DNA from: Herbaspirillum sp.
Lineage (GTDB): Bacteria > Pseudomonadota > Gammaproteobacteria > Burkholderiales > Burkholderiaceae_D
DNA length: 64,000 bases
Assembly: GCA_028292625.1 (NCBI GenBank)
Contig: JAQGLY010000056.1
Coordinates: 104,772 to 168,771 of the forward strand
Reading direction: 5' to 3'
The stretch's first letter is position 1. The number at the start of each line of letters is the position of its first letter. The position numbers and the translations under genes were made by a program. This document shows, piece after piece, positions 28,701 through 37,514 of this stretch. The notes under the pieces are model-generated. The model saw only the letters and a program-made list of their open reading frames with translations. It was not told the origin of the DNA and did not search any database.

Positions 28701-30354
28701 TAGCGGCCGGCATTTGCTGGAGGTGCAAAACCTCAGTGTCGATTTCCATACGCGATATGGGACGCTGCATGCCGTACGCGGCGTGAGCTGGCATATAGAC
28801 CAAGGCGAAACGCTCGCGATCATCGGCGAAAGCGGGTCGGGAAAAAGCGTCAGCACGTCCGCCATCATGGGCCTGATCGATACGCCGCCGGGCGTCATCC
28901 GGTCCGGCAGGATTTTGTATGAAGGCGACGATCTGCTGGCCGTGTCGGAAGAAAAACGCCGCAGCATCAATGGCGGCAAGATCGGCATGGTATTTCAGGA
29001 CACGCTGGCCGCGCTCAATCCGGTCTATCCGATCGGCTGGCAGGTAGCCGAAACCTTCCGCTCGCACGGCGTCGCCAGTGCGCAGGCCAATAAAAAAGCG
29101 CTGGAGCTGCTGGAAGTCGTCGGCCTGCGCAATGCGCCGCAGCGCTTCTCCGATTATCCGCACCAGTTTTCGGGCGGACAGCGGCAGCGCATCATGATTG
29201 CGATGGCCATTGCGCTCAGGCCGAACCTGCTGATTGCCGACGAACCGACCACGGCGCTCGACGTGACCGTGCAAGCCCGCATCCTCGAACTGCTGAAAGA
29301 GCTGCAGAAGGAAACCGGCATGGGTCTGCTGCTGATCACGCACGATCTGGGCGTGGTATCCGGCGTGGCCGACCGCATCGCGGTGATGAAGGCCGGCGAG
29401 ATCGTCGAAACCGGAACGGTGAAACAGATTTTTGAAGCGCCGACGCATGCCTATACGAAAAAGCTGCTGAACGCGATTCCCGGACGGCATGGATTTCCGG
29501 CGTGCGATGGGCTCAGGGATCGCGAAAAGCTGCTGGTGGTGAGCGAGCTGGCCAAGCATTATACGGCGCCGGCCCGCATGTTCCGACGCGGTGCGGCGAC
29601 GGTGGAACGCGCGCTCGACGGCGTTTCCTTCGAACTCCATCGCGGCGAGACGCTGGGCGTCGTGGGTGAATCCGGCTCCGGCAAATCCACGCTGGCGCGG
29701 ACCCTGCTCGGACTGGAAACGACGACCAGCGGCGTGGTGCATTTCCGCGGCAGGAACATCACCAGCATGTCGAAGGCGGAATTTTTCAAGATCCGGCGTC
29801 ACATCCAGATGGTGTTCCAGGATCCGTCGGCATCGCTCAATCCGCGCATGACCGTCCAGCAAATTATCTCCGAACCGTGGACAATTCATGCTGACGTGTT
29901 GCCATGCAAGCAGTGGCGTTCGCGGGTCGGCGAGTTGCTGGAGCAGGTCGGTCTGAAGGCCAGCGACGCGGACCGGAATCCGCATCAGTTTTCCGGCGGG
30001 CAACGGCAACGCATAGCGATTGCGCGCGCGCTCGCGCTGCGGCCGGAGATCATTATCTGCGACGAAGCCGTCTCGTCGCTGGACGTGTCGATTCAGGCGC
30101 AGGTGATTGCGCTGTTGAAACAGTTGAAGGCCGACTACGGATTGTCCTACCTGTTCATTGCGCATAATCTGCCGGTCGTCGCCGATTTCGCGGATCGCCT
30201 GCTGGTCATGTACCGGGGCGAAATTGTCGAACAGGGCAAGACCGCGGAAGTGTTCGCCAATCCGCAGCATCGCTACACCAAGGATTTGCTGGCGTCGGAT
30301 CCTGTTTTGAATATAAGCTTGCCGGCGGTTGCGCCGCTGGTACGTGTTGTATAG
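28693..30354 (+). CDS. ABC importer ATPase, DppD-DppF fusion
   Basis: 553 aa with two complete nucleotide-binding domains in one chain, as in GsiA. Domain 1: [39 protein letters not shown]. Domain 2 (from about residue 280): [40 protein letters not shown]. Note that the second Walker B reads DEA rather than DEP. The start at 28693 has AAGGGAAG upstream. It ends the dpp-like operon. Confidence 0.9.
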   Translation: MVDSGRHLLEVQNLSVDFHTRYGTLHAVRGVSWHIDQGETLAIIGESGSGKSVSTSAIMGLIDTPPGVIRSGRILYEGDDLLAVSEEKRRSINGGKIGMVFQDTLAALNPVYPIGWQVAETFRSHGVASAQANKKALELLEVVGLRNAPQRFSDYPHQFSGGQRQRIMIAMAIALRPNLLIADEPTTALDVTVQARILELLKELQKETGMGLLLITHDLGVVSGVADRIAVMKAGEIVETGTVKQIFEAPTHAYTKKLLNAIPGRHGFPACDGLRDREKLLVVSELAKHYTAPARMFRRGAATVERALDGVSFELHRGETLGVVGESGSGKSTLARTLLGLETTTSGVVHFRGRNITSMSKAEFFKIRRHIQMVFQDPSASLNPRMTVQQIISEPWTIHADVLPCKQWRSRVGELLEQVGLKASDADRNPHQFSGGQRQRIAIARALALRPEIIICDEAVSSLDVSIQAQVIALLKQLKADYGLSYLFIAHNLPVVADFADRLLVMYRGEIVEQGKTAEVFANPQHRYTKDLLASDPVLNISLPAVAPLVRVV

Positions 30355-30440
30355 ACGCGTAAATTTTGCATGCGCATGTGGTAGCAGGCTGGTTTTATCC
30401 TATCCGGCCTGATTTTTAATTTGATACTGGAGTCCATTCC

Positions 30441-31124
30441 ATGAAATATGCAATTGCCCTGCCCGAAGTCACCACCATCCCGGTTATCGACGGCGATCCG
30501 TTCCCCGTACGCCGCATCTATTGCGTCGGACGCAATTACGCCGCGCATGCGCGCGAAATGGGCCACGATCCAAACCGCGAAGCGCCGTTCTTCTTCATGA
30601 AGCCGGCCGATGCGATCGTCCCCACCGGTTCGACCATTCCTTATCCCGCGGAGACACAGGACTATCAGTTCGAGATCGAATTTGTGGTCGCGCTCGGCAA
30701 GGGCGGTTCGAACGTGTCCGTCGAAAAAGCGCTGGACCTGGTGTACGGCTATGCGGTCGGCCTCGACATGACCAAGCGCGACATGCAAAGCGTGGCCAAG
30801 AAAATGAGCCGTCCATGGGATATGAGCAAGGGCTTCGATCAGTCGGCGCCGTGCGCGCCGCTGACCAAGGCCTCGAAAATCGGCCATCCGGACAAGGGGG
30901 CGATCTGGCTCAAGGTGAATGGCGAGACACGTCAGAGCGGCGATCTTTCCGATCTGATCTGGAACGTCAGTGAAACCATTGCCCATTTGTCGAAATTCGT
31001 CGAACTGGCGCCGGGCGATCTGATCTTCACCGGCACGCCGGAGGGTGTCGGCCCGGTGAAAAAGGGCGAGGTCATGGAAGGCCACGTCGATGGCTTGCAG
31101 GATCTCGTCGTCACCATTAGCTGA
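30441..31124 (+). CDS. Fumarylacetoacetate hydrolase-family protein (fumarylpyruvate hydrolase-like)
   Basis: 227 aa, the short FAH form. Motifs: RRIYCVGRNYAAHAREMG, the metal-binding Glu pair in QFEIEFVVALG, Asp in YAVGLDMTKRDMQ and the closing GDLIFTGTPEGVGPV. The closest pattern I recall is fumarylpyruvate hydrolase of the gentisate pathway (NagK). With the Rieske oxygenase and aldolase upstream it could hydrolyse a ring-cleavage product, although no ring-cleavage dioxygenase gene is in the window. Confidence 0.87.
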   Translation: MKYAIALPEVTTIPVIDGDPFPVRRIYCVGRNYAAHAREMGHDPNREAPFFFMKPADAIVPTGSTIPYPAETQDYQFEIEFVVALGKGGSNVSVEKALDLVYGYAVGLDMTKRDMQSVAKKMSRPWDMSKGFDQSAPCAPLTKASKIGHPDKGAIWLKVNGETRQSGDLSDLIWNVSETIAHLSKFVELAPGDLIFTGTPEGVGPVKKGEVMEGHVDGLQDLVVTIS

Positions 31125-31160
31125 GCATTCAAGTAATCCACCATGCGGAGCGACCCCCCT

Positions 31161-32576
31161 ATGAACCAGGCCTTATCGAGAAATCCGATGATCGTCCCGG
31201 TCGTGGTCGCCTCCGCTTTTTTTCTTGAGAATTTCGACAGCACCGTGGTGGCTACCGCGCTGCCGCAGATGGCTGTTTCTTTCAATGCAACGGCAGTGGA
31301 ATTGAGCATAGGCATCACTGCCTACATGCTCACCGTCGCCATCTTTATACCGGTAAGCGGATGGTGTTGCGACCGCTTCGGCATGCGCAATGTCTTTCGT
31401 TGCGCGATTGCGTTGTTCACGCTCGCGTCGATTCTGTGCGGATTGTCGGAAACGCTGACGCAATTCACGCTCGCCCGTATTCTGCAGGGCATAGGCGGGG
31501 CGATGATGATTCCGGTCGGACGCCTGATTGTCCTGCGCAGTGTCGACAAAAAGCAGTTTGTGAAAGCCATGTCCTTCGTCACCGTTCCTTCGGTTCTGGG
31601 ACAGGTGTTGGGGCCGCCGATCGGCGGCTTCGTCACGACCTGGTTTTCCTGGAAGTGGATTTTTTTCATCAATGTGCCGATCGGCATTCTGGGTGTCGTG
31701 GCGGTGACTGCGGTGATCCAGAATTTCCGTCAGCTTGAAGTCGCACCGCTGGACTGGAGCGGATTCGCGCTGACCGGCGTCGCCATAGGCGGCCTGATGT
31801 ATGGGCTGGAGCTGGTGGTCAGGCCCGAAACGGTCCCCGCGATGATTCCGTTCTTCATCGCCCTCGGCATCGGGGCCGGCGCGATGGCGATACGGCATGC
31901 GCGGCGTCATTCGAATGCCGTCCTGGATCTGTCGCTGCTGAACATTCCGACCTTCAGGCTGCTGCTGATCGGCGGATTCGGTTTCCGCATGACGGCCGGC
32001 GCGGTCGGCTTCCTGCTGCCGCTGCAATTGCAAATCGGTTTCGGCATGACGGCTTTCGCTTCCGGCTTGCTGACGCTCTTCATCGCCGTCGGCACCTTCA
32101 TGATGAAGACGGTGGGACCGCCCATCCTGCGCCGCTTCGGCTTTCGCAATGTATTGCTTGCCAACGGCCTGCTGGGCGCGCTGTCGATTCTGGTGTACGC
32201 CTTCTTCACGCCGTCGACCTCATTGCTGCTGATCTCCATCATGCTGTTCTGCGGCGGTTTGTTCCGGTCCTTGCACTTCACCAGCATCAACACGGCTGCC
32301 TACGCCGATATTGCGCAGCGGAAGATGAGCTCGGCGACCAGCCTTGCCAGTACCGCGGATCGCTTTGGCATCGGCGCCGGGGTTTCGCTCAGCGCGATTT
32401 TCCTGCACGCCGTGACGGCACCCGGCGCGATGGCGGAGACGGCCGACTTCCAGATTGTTTTTGCCGGCATCGCCTTGCTCGGCTTGATTTCCACACTACC
32501 GTTCTTATGGCTGGCGCGCGAAGCGGGCAGCGAACTGAGCGGCCATGTATGCGGTGACGGTGGCAAGCTGAAATAA
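31161..32576 (+). CDS. MFS transporter, DHA2 (EmrB/QacA) type
   Basis: 471 aa from the ATG at 31161. About 14 membrane segments; motif A-like GWCCDRFGMRNVFRCA after helix 2 and the helix-5 motif VLGPPIGGFVTTWFSWKWIF typical of DHA2 exporters. No membrane-fusion or outer-membrane partner is present, so it acts alone in the inner membrane, exporting or exchanging a substrate of the cluster. Confidence 0.87.
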   Translation: MNQALSRNPMIVPVVVASAFFLENFDSTVVATALPQMAVSFNATAVELSIGITAYMLTVAIFIPVSGWCCDRFGMRNVFRCAIALFTLASILCGLSETLTQFTLARILQGIGGAMMIPVGRLIVLRSVDKKQFVKAMSFVTVPSVLGQVLGPPIGGFVTTWFSWKWIFFINVPIGILGVVAVTAVIQNFRQLEVAPLDWSGFALTGVAIGGLMYGLELVVRPETVPAMIPFFIALGIGAGAMAIRHARRHSNAVLDLSLLNIPTFRLLLIGGFGFRMTAGAVGFLLPLQLQIGFGMTAFASGLLTLFIAVGTFMMKTVGPPILRRFGFRNVLLANGLLGALSILVYAFFTPSTSLLLISIMLFCGGLFRSLHFTSINTAAYADIAQRKMSSATSLASTADRFGIGAGVSLSAIFLHAVTAPGAMAETADFQIVFAGIALLGLISTLPFLWLAREAGSELSGHVCGDGGKLK

Positions 32577-32590
32577 ACCTGTCATCCCCG

Positions 32591-32639
32591 AAGACCAGCG
32601 AAGACTGTCGCTCTTGAGCGTAGCAGGGGACGTCTTCAT
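32591..32639. repeat. Nested inverted repeats downstream of the MFS gene
   Basis: GAAGAC and GTCTTC enclose AGCGA/TCGCT and GCTC/GAGC hairpins within about 48 bases of intergenic DNA. It could be a palindromic intergenic repeat or an inefficient terminator; there is no T-run. Confidence 0.3.
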
Positions 32640-32763
32640 CCCAAGGTTTTAAAACATGCGGAGGCGCGATCGAAATAAAAAACGAAAAGAGCCGGGACCG
32701 ATTGCCGCGACGACGGCAACGAATACGACATTGACATTCAATAACAGGGATCAAGGGGCAGCG

Positions 32764-33801
32764 ATGAACAAATCATATCTGGCAGCATTTGCATTTGCTC
32801 TGGCGGGAACGGCATCCGCACAGAGTTCGGTCACCATTTCAGGCATTATCGGCGTAGGCATCAGTTCCACCAGCGGCGCGCAGCAGGGCGCATCCAACTA
32901 TGCGGCGGGCAATCAGGTGAAAATGGCGCAAGACAGCAAGGTGCCGACGCGTCTGGTGTTTCGAGGCACCGAAGATCTGGGCGACGGCATGTCCGCGCTA
33001 TTTTTGCTGGACAAGGGCTTCAATGTCGATGACGGCACCGAAACGCTGGGCGGCTTATACCGCGAATCGTATGTCGGGCTGAAAGGCAATTGGGGCACCG
33101 CGACGTTCGGCCGGCAATTCCATCCGCTGTTCAACGTGCGCGACGATTACGATCCGACTGCCGATTCCAGCAATCTGATGGCGACCGCCGGTTTTCGCAT
33201 GAATAACTCCGTCATGTATCGTACGCCGACGGCGGGCGGCTTCTTCGCCAAGATGGCCTACGGCTTTGGCGAGGTGCCCGGCGATATGGCGGCGAGCCGT
33301 GCGATCGGCGCCTACGTCGCTTATGAGGAAGGTCCGATTTCGGCCAAACTCGGTTACAACGAGCTGAAAGACGCACTGGGTCAGGGCAGCCAAAAAAACA
33401 CATTGGCTGCCGGCAGCTACAACTTCGGGCCGGTCACAGGTTTCCTCGCCTACGGCATCAACAAAGGCGCCGTCACCAACGGCGTGTATTCCGTCGCGGA
33501 TAGCACCGACACCTTGTTTGGGATACGCGTCCCGTTCGGCGTTCACACCGTCGCTGCCACGTACATCATCAAAAACGACAAGACCGCAAGCGATGCCGAC
33601 GCCACGCAGATCCAGCTTTACTACGCGTATGCATTGTCCAAACGCACGGTGCTGTATTCGATAGCCACCCTTATCCACAACAGCAATAACGCGATGTATA
33701 CGACCGCGCATGCATCGGCCGCGCCAACCGCGGCGCAGTACGCACTCGGCGCACGTCCCGCCGATCGCGAGTTCAGCGTCGGGATACGTCACAGCTTTTG
33801 A
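32764..33801 (+). CDS. Outer-membrane trimeric porin (Omp32 family)
   Basis: 345 aa from the ATG at 32764. Signal peptide MNKSYLAAFAFALAGTASA, then the beta-proteobacterial porin pattern: SSVTISGIIGVGIS, LVFRGTEDLGDGMSALFLL, RESYVGLKGNWGTATFGRQ, and the C-terminal Phe (VGIRHSF) needed for outer-membrane insertion. It ends the plus-strand run with the MFS gene and may admit its substrate. Confidence 0.9.
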   Translation: MNKSYLAAFAFALAGTASAQSSVTISGIIGVGISSTSGAQQGASNYAAGNQVKMAQDSKVPTRLVFRGTEDLGDGMSALFLLDKGFNVDDGTETLGGLYRESYVGLKGNWGTATFGRQFHPLFNVRDDYDPTADSSNLMATAGFRMNNSVMYRTPTAGGFFAKMAYGFGEVPGDMAASRAIGAYVAYEEGPISAKLGYNELKDALGQGSQKNTLAAGSYNFGPVTGFLAYGINKGAVTNGVYSVADSTDTLFGIRVPFGVHTVAATYIIKNDKTASDADATQIQLYYAYALSKRTVLYSIATLIHNSNNAMYTTAHASAAPTAAQYALGARPADREFSVGIRHSF

Positions 33802-33826
33802 TGCTGTTGCGATGTCGATAGGCAAG

Positions 33827-33853
33827 CCGCGGCGGCCCCTCAGGCCGTCGCGG
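33827..33853. terminator. Strong hairpin between convergent porin and ankyrin genes
   Basis: CCGCGGCGGCC and GGCCGTCGCGG pair over 11 bases (one G-T pair) around a 5-base loop. It lies between convergent genes. There is no T-run on either side, so termination may depend on other factors. Confidence 0.5.
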
Positions 33854-33867
33854 TCGCTAGTATACGG

Positions 33868-34491
33868 TCATTCAGTTACCGCGCCGACCTTCCGCAAGGC
33901 CTCGGCAACCAGCGGGTTGTGCTGGTTCTGCGCCATCCGCAACGCGGTATTCCCGCGCGCATCGACGTGGTTGGGATTGGCCCCGTGCGCAACCAGCTTC
34001 GGCAGCATGTCGACCCGGCCGAACAGCGCCGCGAACGATAACGCCGTTTCTCCCGCATTGTTAGTCTGGTCGATGTCGCAATGCGTATCGAGCAGCATCG
34101 TCGCGATATCTGTCTCGCCCTTGAAGAGCGCCCCCATCAAGGCCGTATTGCCGCGCTTGTCAGCGGCGCACGCATTGGCGCCTTTGGAAAGCAGCAGCGT
34201 TAATGCGTCCGGCTGCGCATCGTATGCGCTGAGGATCAACGCGGTATAACCATCCGGGGTCGTTGCATCGAGCGGGAAATGGGCGTCGATCATCGCCTGC
34301 AGAATGTCCATGCGGCCGGCACGCGCCGCGGCGAACCAGTCGCCCGAATATTGTTGGATATCGACCGCGTTCGCCGAATAGGAGGCCTGCGGCTGATACT
34401 CGTGCGCGCATCCCGCGAGGGCAAGCGCTGTCAGTGTGGCGACCGTCGCGTTCTTGACGACGCCAGGCAAGTCGGGAAAAAATTTCATCAT
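33868..34491 (-). CDS. ankB: Ankyrin-repeat lipoprotein (AnkB-like)
   Basis: 207 aa. A signal sequence ends in the lipobox LALAGC, so the protein is probably lipid-anchored facing the periplasm. About five ankyrin repeats follow (for example DGYTALILSAYDAQPDALTLLLSKGAN and RGNTALRMAQNQHN). It follows the periplasmic catalase gene by about 90 bases. In Pseudomonas aeruginosa, katB-ankB has this order and AnkB is needed for full catalase activity, so a partner role is likely. Two adjacent ATGs make the start uncertain by one codon. Confidence 0.8.
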   Translation of the reverse strand: MMKFFPDLPGVVKNATVATLTALALAGCAHEYQPQASYSANAVDIQQYSGDWFAAARAGRMDILQAMIDAHFPLDATTPDGYTALILSAYDAQPDALTLLLSKGANACAADKRGNTALMGALFKGETDIATMLLDTHCDIDQTNNAGETALSFAALFGRVDMLPKLVAHGANPNHVDARGNTALRMAQNQHNPLVAEALRKVGAVTE

Positions 34492-34518
34492 GTTCTCGAT
34501 CAAAAGGCGGTACCGCCG

Positions 34519-34546
34519 GGCGCCATGACTTGTCGGCCATGGCGCC
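34519..34546 (-). promoter_or_regulatory. Intercistronic hairpin between catalase and ankyrin genes
   Basis: GGCGCCATG and CATGGCGCC form a perfect 9-base-pair stem with a 10-base loop. There is no T-run. It may stabilise the catalase message or reduce read-through into ankB. Confidence 0.45.
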
Positions 34547-34582
34547 GGTTGTGAAGACCTGTTAGCGAAACCCAGCCTGGTT

Positions 34583-36124
34583 TCAGTTTTCGTTCAGCTT
34601 AGCCGCCGCACTCTGCACGCGCGCCAGGTCCGCGTGTGTCGCGCGAACCAGTCGTGTGCCGTAGTCCGCATCCGCTTTATAGAAATACGAAAGCATCGTG
34701 TATTTGTTCACGTCGTTGCTGACCTTGCTGAGATCGCCGGACAAGTTGGAGACCAGCTCCTGCTTGCCCATCTCCGGCAGCGCGCGGTAGAACTCGCCGG
34801 CCTGACGGAAATCGAGCGTCTTGTGAATCGCCATCTGCTGCGTCGAGCCGTTCAGCGGGGTCTGTACATACTTGTACTTTGCCTGCTGCGCGATCTCATC
34901 GACCGTGGAGGGTTCGTAGTTCACTTCACCCTTGCGGCCGCTGCTGTTCATTTTGCCGTCCTGGTTGTTGTTGCTCACCGGGGCCAGCGGACGATTGATC
35001 GGCAACGCGTTGTAGTTCGCACCGAGGCGATACATCTGCGTATCGGCATAGGCGAACAGACGGCCCTGCAACATCCGGTCCTCGGATGGCTCGATGCCCG
35101 GAACCAATCGCGAAGGCGCGAACGCCGACTCTTCCGTCGACTCGAAGTAGTTGTCCGGAATCCGGTTGAGGGTCATGGTGCCGACCTTGCGTTCGGGGAT
35201 CGTGGCCGGCCATTCCTTGGTGTCGTCCAGCGGATCGAAATCGAACTTGTCGAGATCCTTCGGTGCAAGCACCTGAACGTAGAGATCCCATTTCGGATAG
35301 TTGTGCGCCTTGACGGCGTTATACAGATCGTCGGTCATCAGGTTCCAGTCGGCGCCGATCGACTGCGCGATATCTTTTCCATGAATAGCCTCGAGACCCT
35401 GGCGGCTCTTCCAGTGGAACTTCACATAATTCACCTCGCCTTTCGCATTCACGAACTTGAACGCATGCACGCCGTAACCGTCCATGTGCCGGTACGAATC
35501 CGGCATACCGATGTCCGAGTACAAGTGCGTCAGCATGTTGGTCGCTTCAGGTGCGTGCGCGAAGAAATCGAACGCATTGTTCGGATCCTGCACGCCTGTC
35601 ACCGGCGACGGCTTGTTGGCATGCACGAAGTCCGGGAACTTGATGGCGTCCCGGATAAAGAATATCGGATGGTTGATGCCGACCATATCCCAGTTGCCTT
35701 GCTTCGTATAGAACTTGATCGCGAAACCGCGCGGATCGCGGGCCTGCTCAGGCGATCCGCGATAGCCCATCACGGTTGAAAAGCGAACGAACACCGGGGT
35801 CTTGGCGCCGGACGCGAACACTTGCGCGTCGGTCAGCGCGCTGATATCGCCGGACGATACGAATTCGCCGAAGATCCCAGTGCCGCGTGCATGCACGATA
35901 CGCTCCGGTATGCGTTCGCGATCGAAGCGCTGCAGCTTTTCGATCAGGTGGGAATCTTGCAAAAGGACGGGGCCGCCGGGGCCTGCGGTCTCGGAATTCT
36001 GGTTATCGCCGACAGGCGAACCGTTATCTCGCGTCATGTCCGCAGCCAAGGCGCCATGCGCGATGGTCATTGCGGATAGCGCGGTGAAAATACTTGTAGC
36101 GATTTTCGTCTTCGAGTTTTTCAA
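34583..36124 (-). CDS. katB: Periplasmic mono-functional heme catalase (KatB-like)
   Basis: 513 aa from a TTG at 36122-36124. I chose this start because GAGGAG stands 6 bases upstream and the product then begins with a clean signal peptide (MKNSKTKIATSIFTALSAM to ALAAD); the ATG at 36142 has no ribosome site. The active-site His region is RIVHARGTG, the distal Asn region GNWDMVGINHPIFFIRD, and the heme-ligand Tyr region RLFAYADTQMYRLG. It removes hydrogen peroxide in the periplasm. The ankyrin lipoprotein gene follows. An OxyR-like core lies about 85 bases upstream. Confidence 0.88.
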   Translation of the reverse strand: MKNSKTKIATSIFTALSAMTIAHGALAADMTRDNGSPVGDNQNSETAGPGGPVLLQDSHLIEKLQRFDRERIPERIVHARGTGIFGEFVSSGDISALTDAQVFASGAKTPVFVRFSTVMGYRGSPEQARDPRGFAIKFYTKQGNWDMVGINHPIFFIRDAIKFPDFVHANKPSPVTGVQDPNNAFDFFAHAPEATNMLTHLYSDIGMPDSYRHMDGYGVHAFKFVNAKGEVNYVKFHWKSRQGLEAIHGKDIAQSIGADWNLMTDDLYNAVKAHNYPKWDLYVQVLAPKDLDKFDFDPLDDTKEWPATIPERKVGTMTLNRIPDNYFESTEESAFAPSRLVPGIEPSEDRMLQGRLFAYADTQMYRLGANYNALPINRPLAPVSNNNQDGKMNSSGRKGEVNYEPSTVDEIAQQAKYKYVQTPLNGSTQQMAIHKTLDFRQAGEFYRALPEMGKQELVSNLSGDLSKVSNDVNKYTMLSYFYKADADYGTRLVRATHADLARVQSAAAKLNEN

Positions 36125-36205
36125 TCTGGACTCCTCATTCATCAATTGTGTGGCAGGGGAGGCAAAGACTAAGTCTCAAATTTTAATTGGTAAATTTAAT
36201 TGTTC

Positions 36206-36220
36206 CTATGGAATGGATAG
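36206..36220. promoter_or_regulatory. OxyR-like core upstream of the catalase gene
   Basis: CTAT-N7-ATAG matches the central part of the OxyR consensus (ATAG-N7-CTAT-N7-ATAG-N7-CTAT); the outer quarters match poorly. It lies 82-96 bases upstream of the TTG start, in the 356-base space to the LysR gene. An inverted repeat GGGAT/ATCCC follows at about 36237-36254. Nothing else coding is seen in 36125-36480. Confidence 0.4.
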
Positions 36221-36480
36221 TGTTTTGGTTTTTGGGATGCAACAATCCCTATTCAACAGGATGGCTTGGAGTGCGCTCAAAGAACGTTGGCGACGCCGAT
36301 TGCGCTTGATGTTCAGCGTAGTTATCGAAGCGCGGCACGCGGCGTGCTCGATGCATGACGACACGTTTTCGTTTGGCCTCGATGGGCTTCCGTGAAAATT
36401 CCTAAAGGGCGCAGTGAATTTTTCTTGTTATCCCTTGCGTGTTTCGATCAAGCCTGGCTTGCTTGATAAAACGGGCGCTG

Positions 36481-37404
36481 CTATTTAACGGGCAGATCCT
36501 TGATAGTCGGCGCTTGCCCGATCTCGGCAAGCAAAAAATCGATGAATGTCCTGACGCGGGCCGATAAATTGCGGCGGCTCGGATAGAACGCGAACAAGTC
36601 CGCCTCCGGCAGCTTGTAGGCCGGCAGCACCACTTGCAACCGTCCGCTTTCCAGGTATTTCGCCAAATTCCATTCCGAGCGAATCAGCAGACCGTGTCCG
36701 TCTAGCGCCCAGCCCAGCACGACGTCGCCATCGTTGCTGGACAGCGCGCCGTGAACCTTGACCACTTCGGTCTTGCGATTGCGCGTGAAGCGCCAAATGC
36801 CGTAAGCGTCGTCGTTCTGTCGATGAATGATGCAGCGGTGGCTGGACAGATCGGTCAGTGTCTGCGGTACGCCATGCTTCTGCAAATACGCCGGCGAGGC
36901 GCACAAGAACCGCCGGTTCGGTAGTATGCGGCGGGCGCTGAGACGGGTATCGGGCAATTCGCCGAAGCGGACCGCCAGGTCGAAGCCCTGTTCAACCAAA
37001 TCGACCGGCCGGTCCGTCAATTCCAGCTGTACCTCGACTTCCGGATGACGTTTTGCATATTCGGACATCAGCGGCGCGAGCGTGGTGCGTCCGAAGCCTA
37101 AAGGCGCATTGATCCGCAACAGTCCGCGCGGCGTGGCGCGGCTGCTCGACACCAGATCTTCCATCTCGTTTATCTCGGCCAGGATGCGACTTGCGTGCGC
37201 CAGATAGATTTCGCCTTCGCTGGTCAAACTGAGACGCCGGGTAGTGCGGTTCACCAAGCGCACGCCCAGCCGCAGTTCCAGCATGGCCAGGCGTTTTGTG
37301 ACAGCCGGCGGCGTGAGATCGAGTTCGCGCGCCGTCGCCGACAAGTTCGCGTGCTTGGCCAGCAGGACAAAAAAGGCCAATTCACTGCTGGCATCGTGTT
37401 TCAT
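36481..37404 (-). CDS. LysR-family transcriptional regulator
   Basis: 307 aa from the ATG at 37404. Helix-turn-helix LSATARELDLTPPAVTKRLAMLE, then an effector domain (LLRINAPLGFGRTTLAPLMSEYAKRHPEVEVQLEL) of the CrgA-like subgroup. It is divergent from the D-tartrate dehydratase-like gene, so it probably regulates tartrate use. The C-terminus ends AEIGQAPTIKDLPVK. Confidence 0.87.
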   Translation of the reverse strand: MKHDASSELAFFVLLAKHANLSATARELDLTPPAVTKRLAMLELRLGVRLVNRTTRRLSLTSEGEIYLAHASRILAEINEMEDLVSSSRATPRGLLRINAPLGFGRTTLAPLMSEYAKRHPEVEVQLELTDRPVDLVEQGFDLAVRFGELPDTRLSARRILPNRRFLCASPAYLQKHGVPQTLTDLSSHRCIIHRQNDDAYGIWRFTRNRKTEVVKVHGALSSNDGDVVLGWALDGHGLLIRSEWNLAKYLESGRLQVVLPAYKLPEADLFAFYPSRRNLSARVRTFIDFLLAEIGQAPTIKDLPVK

Positions 37405-37416
37405 TATTAAATGAAA
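37399..37416. promoter_or_regulatory. Palindrome over the LysR start, facing the tartrate gene
   Basis: TTTCATT-ATTA-AATGAAA is a perfect inverted repeat covering the LysR start codon; a further TTTCATT half lies about 30 bases away. This is a good operator candidate for autorepression and control of the divergent gene. Confidence 0.45.
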
Positions 37417-37514
37417 GTTAATAGTGGTGTGAATTTCATTGTATTCCGGAATCGGGGTTGTTGCGTACACTCATTTCCAGTTTCCCTCTGTTATTAACTC
37501 TCGATACAAAAGAT

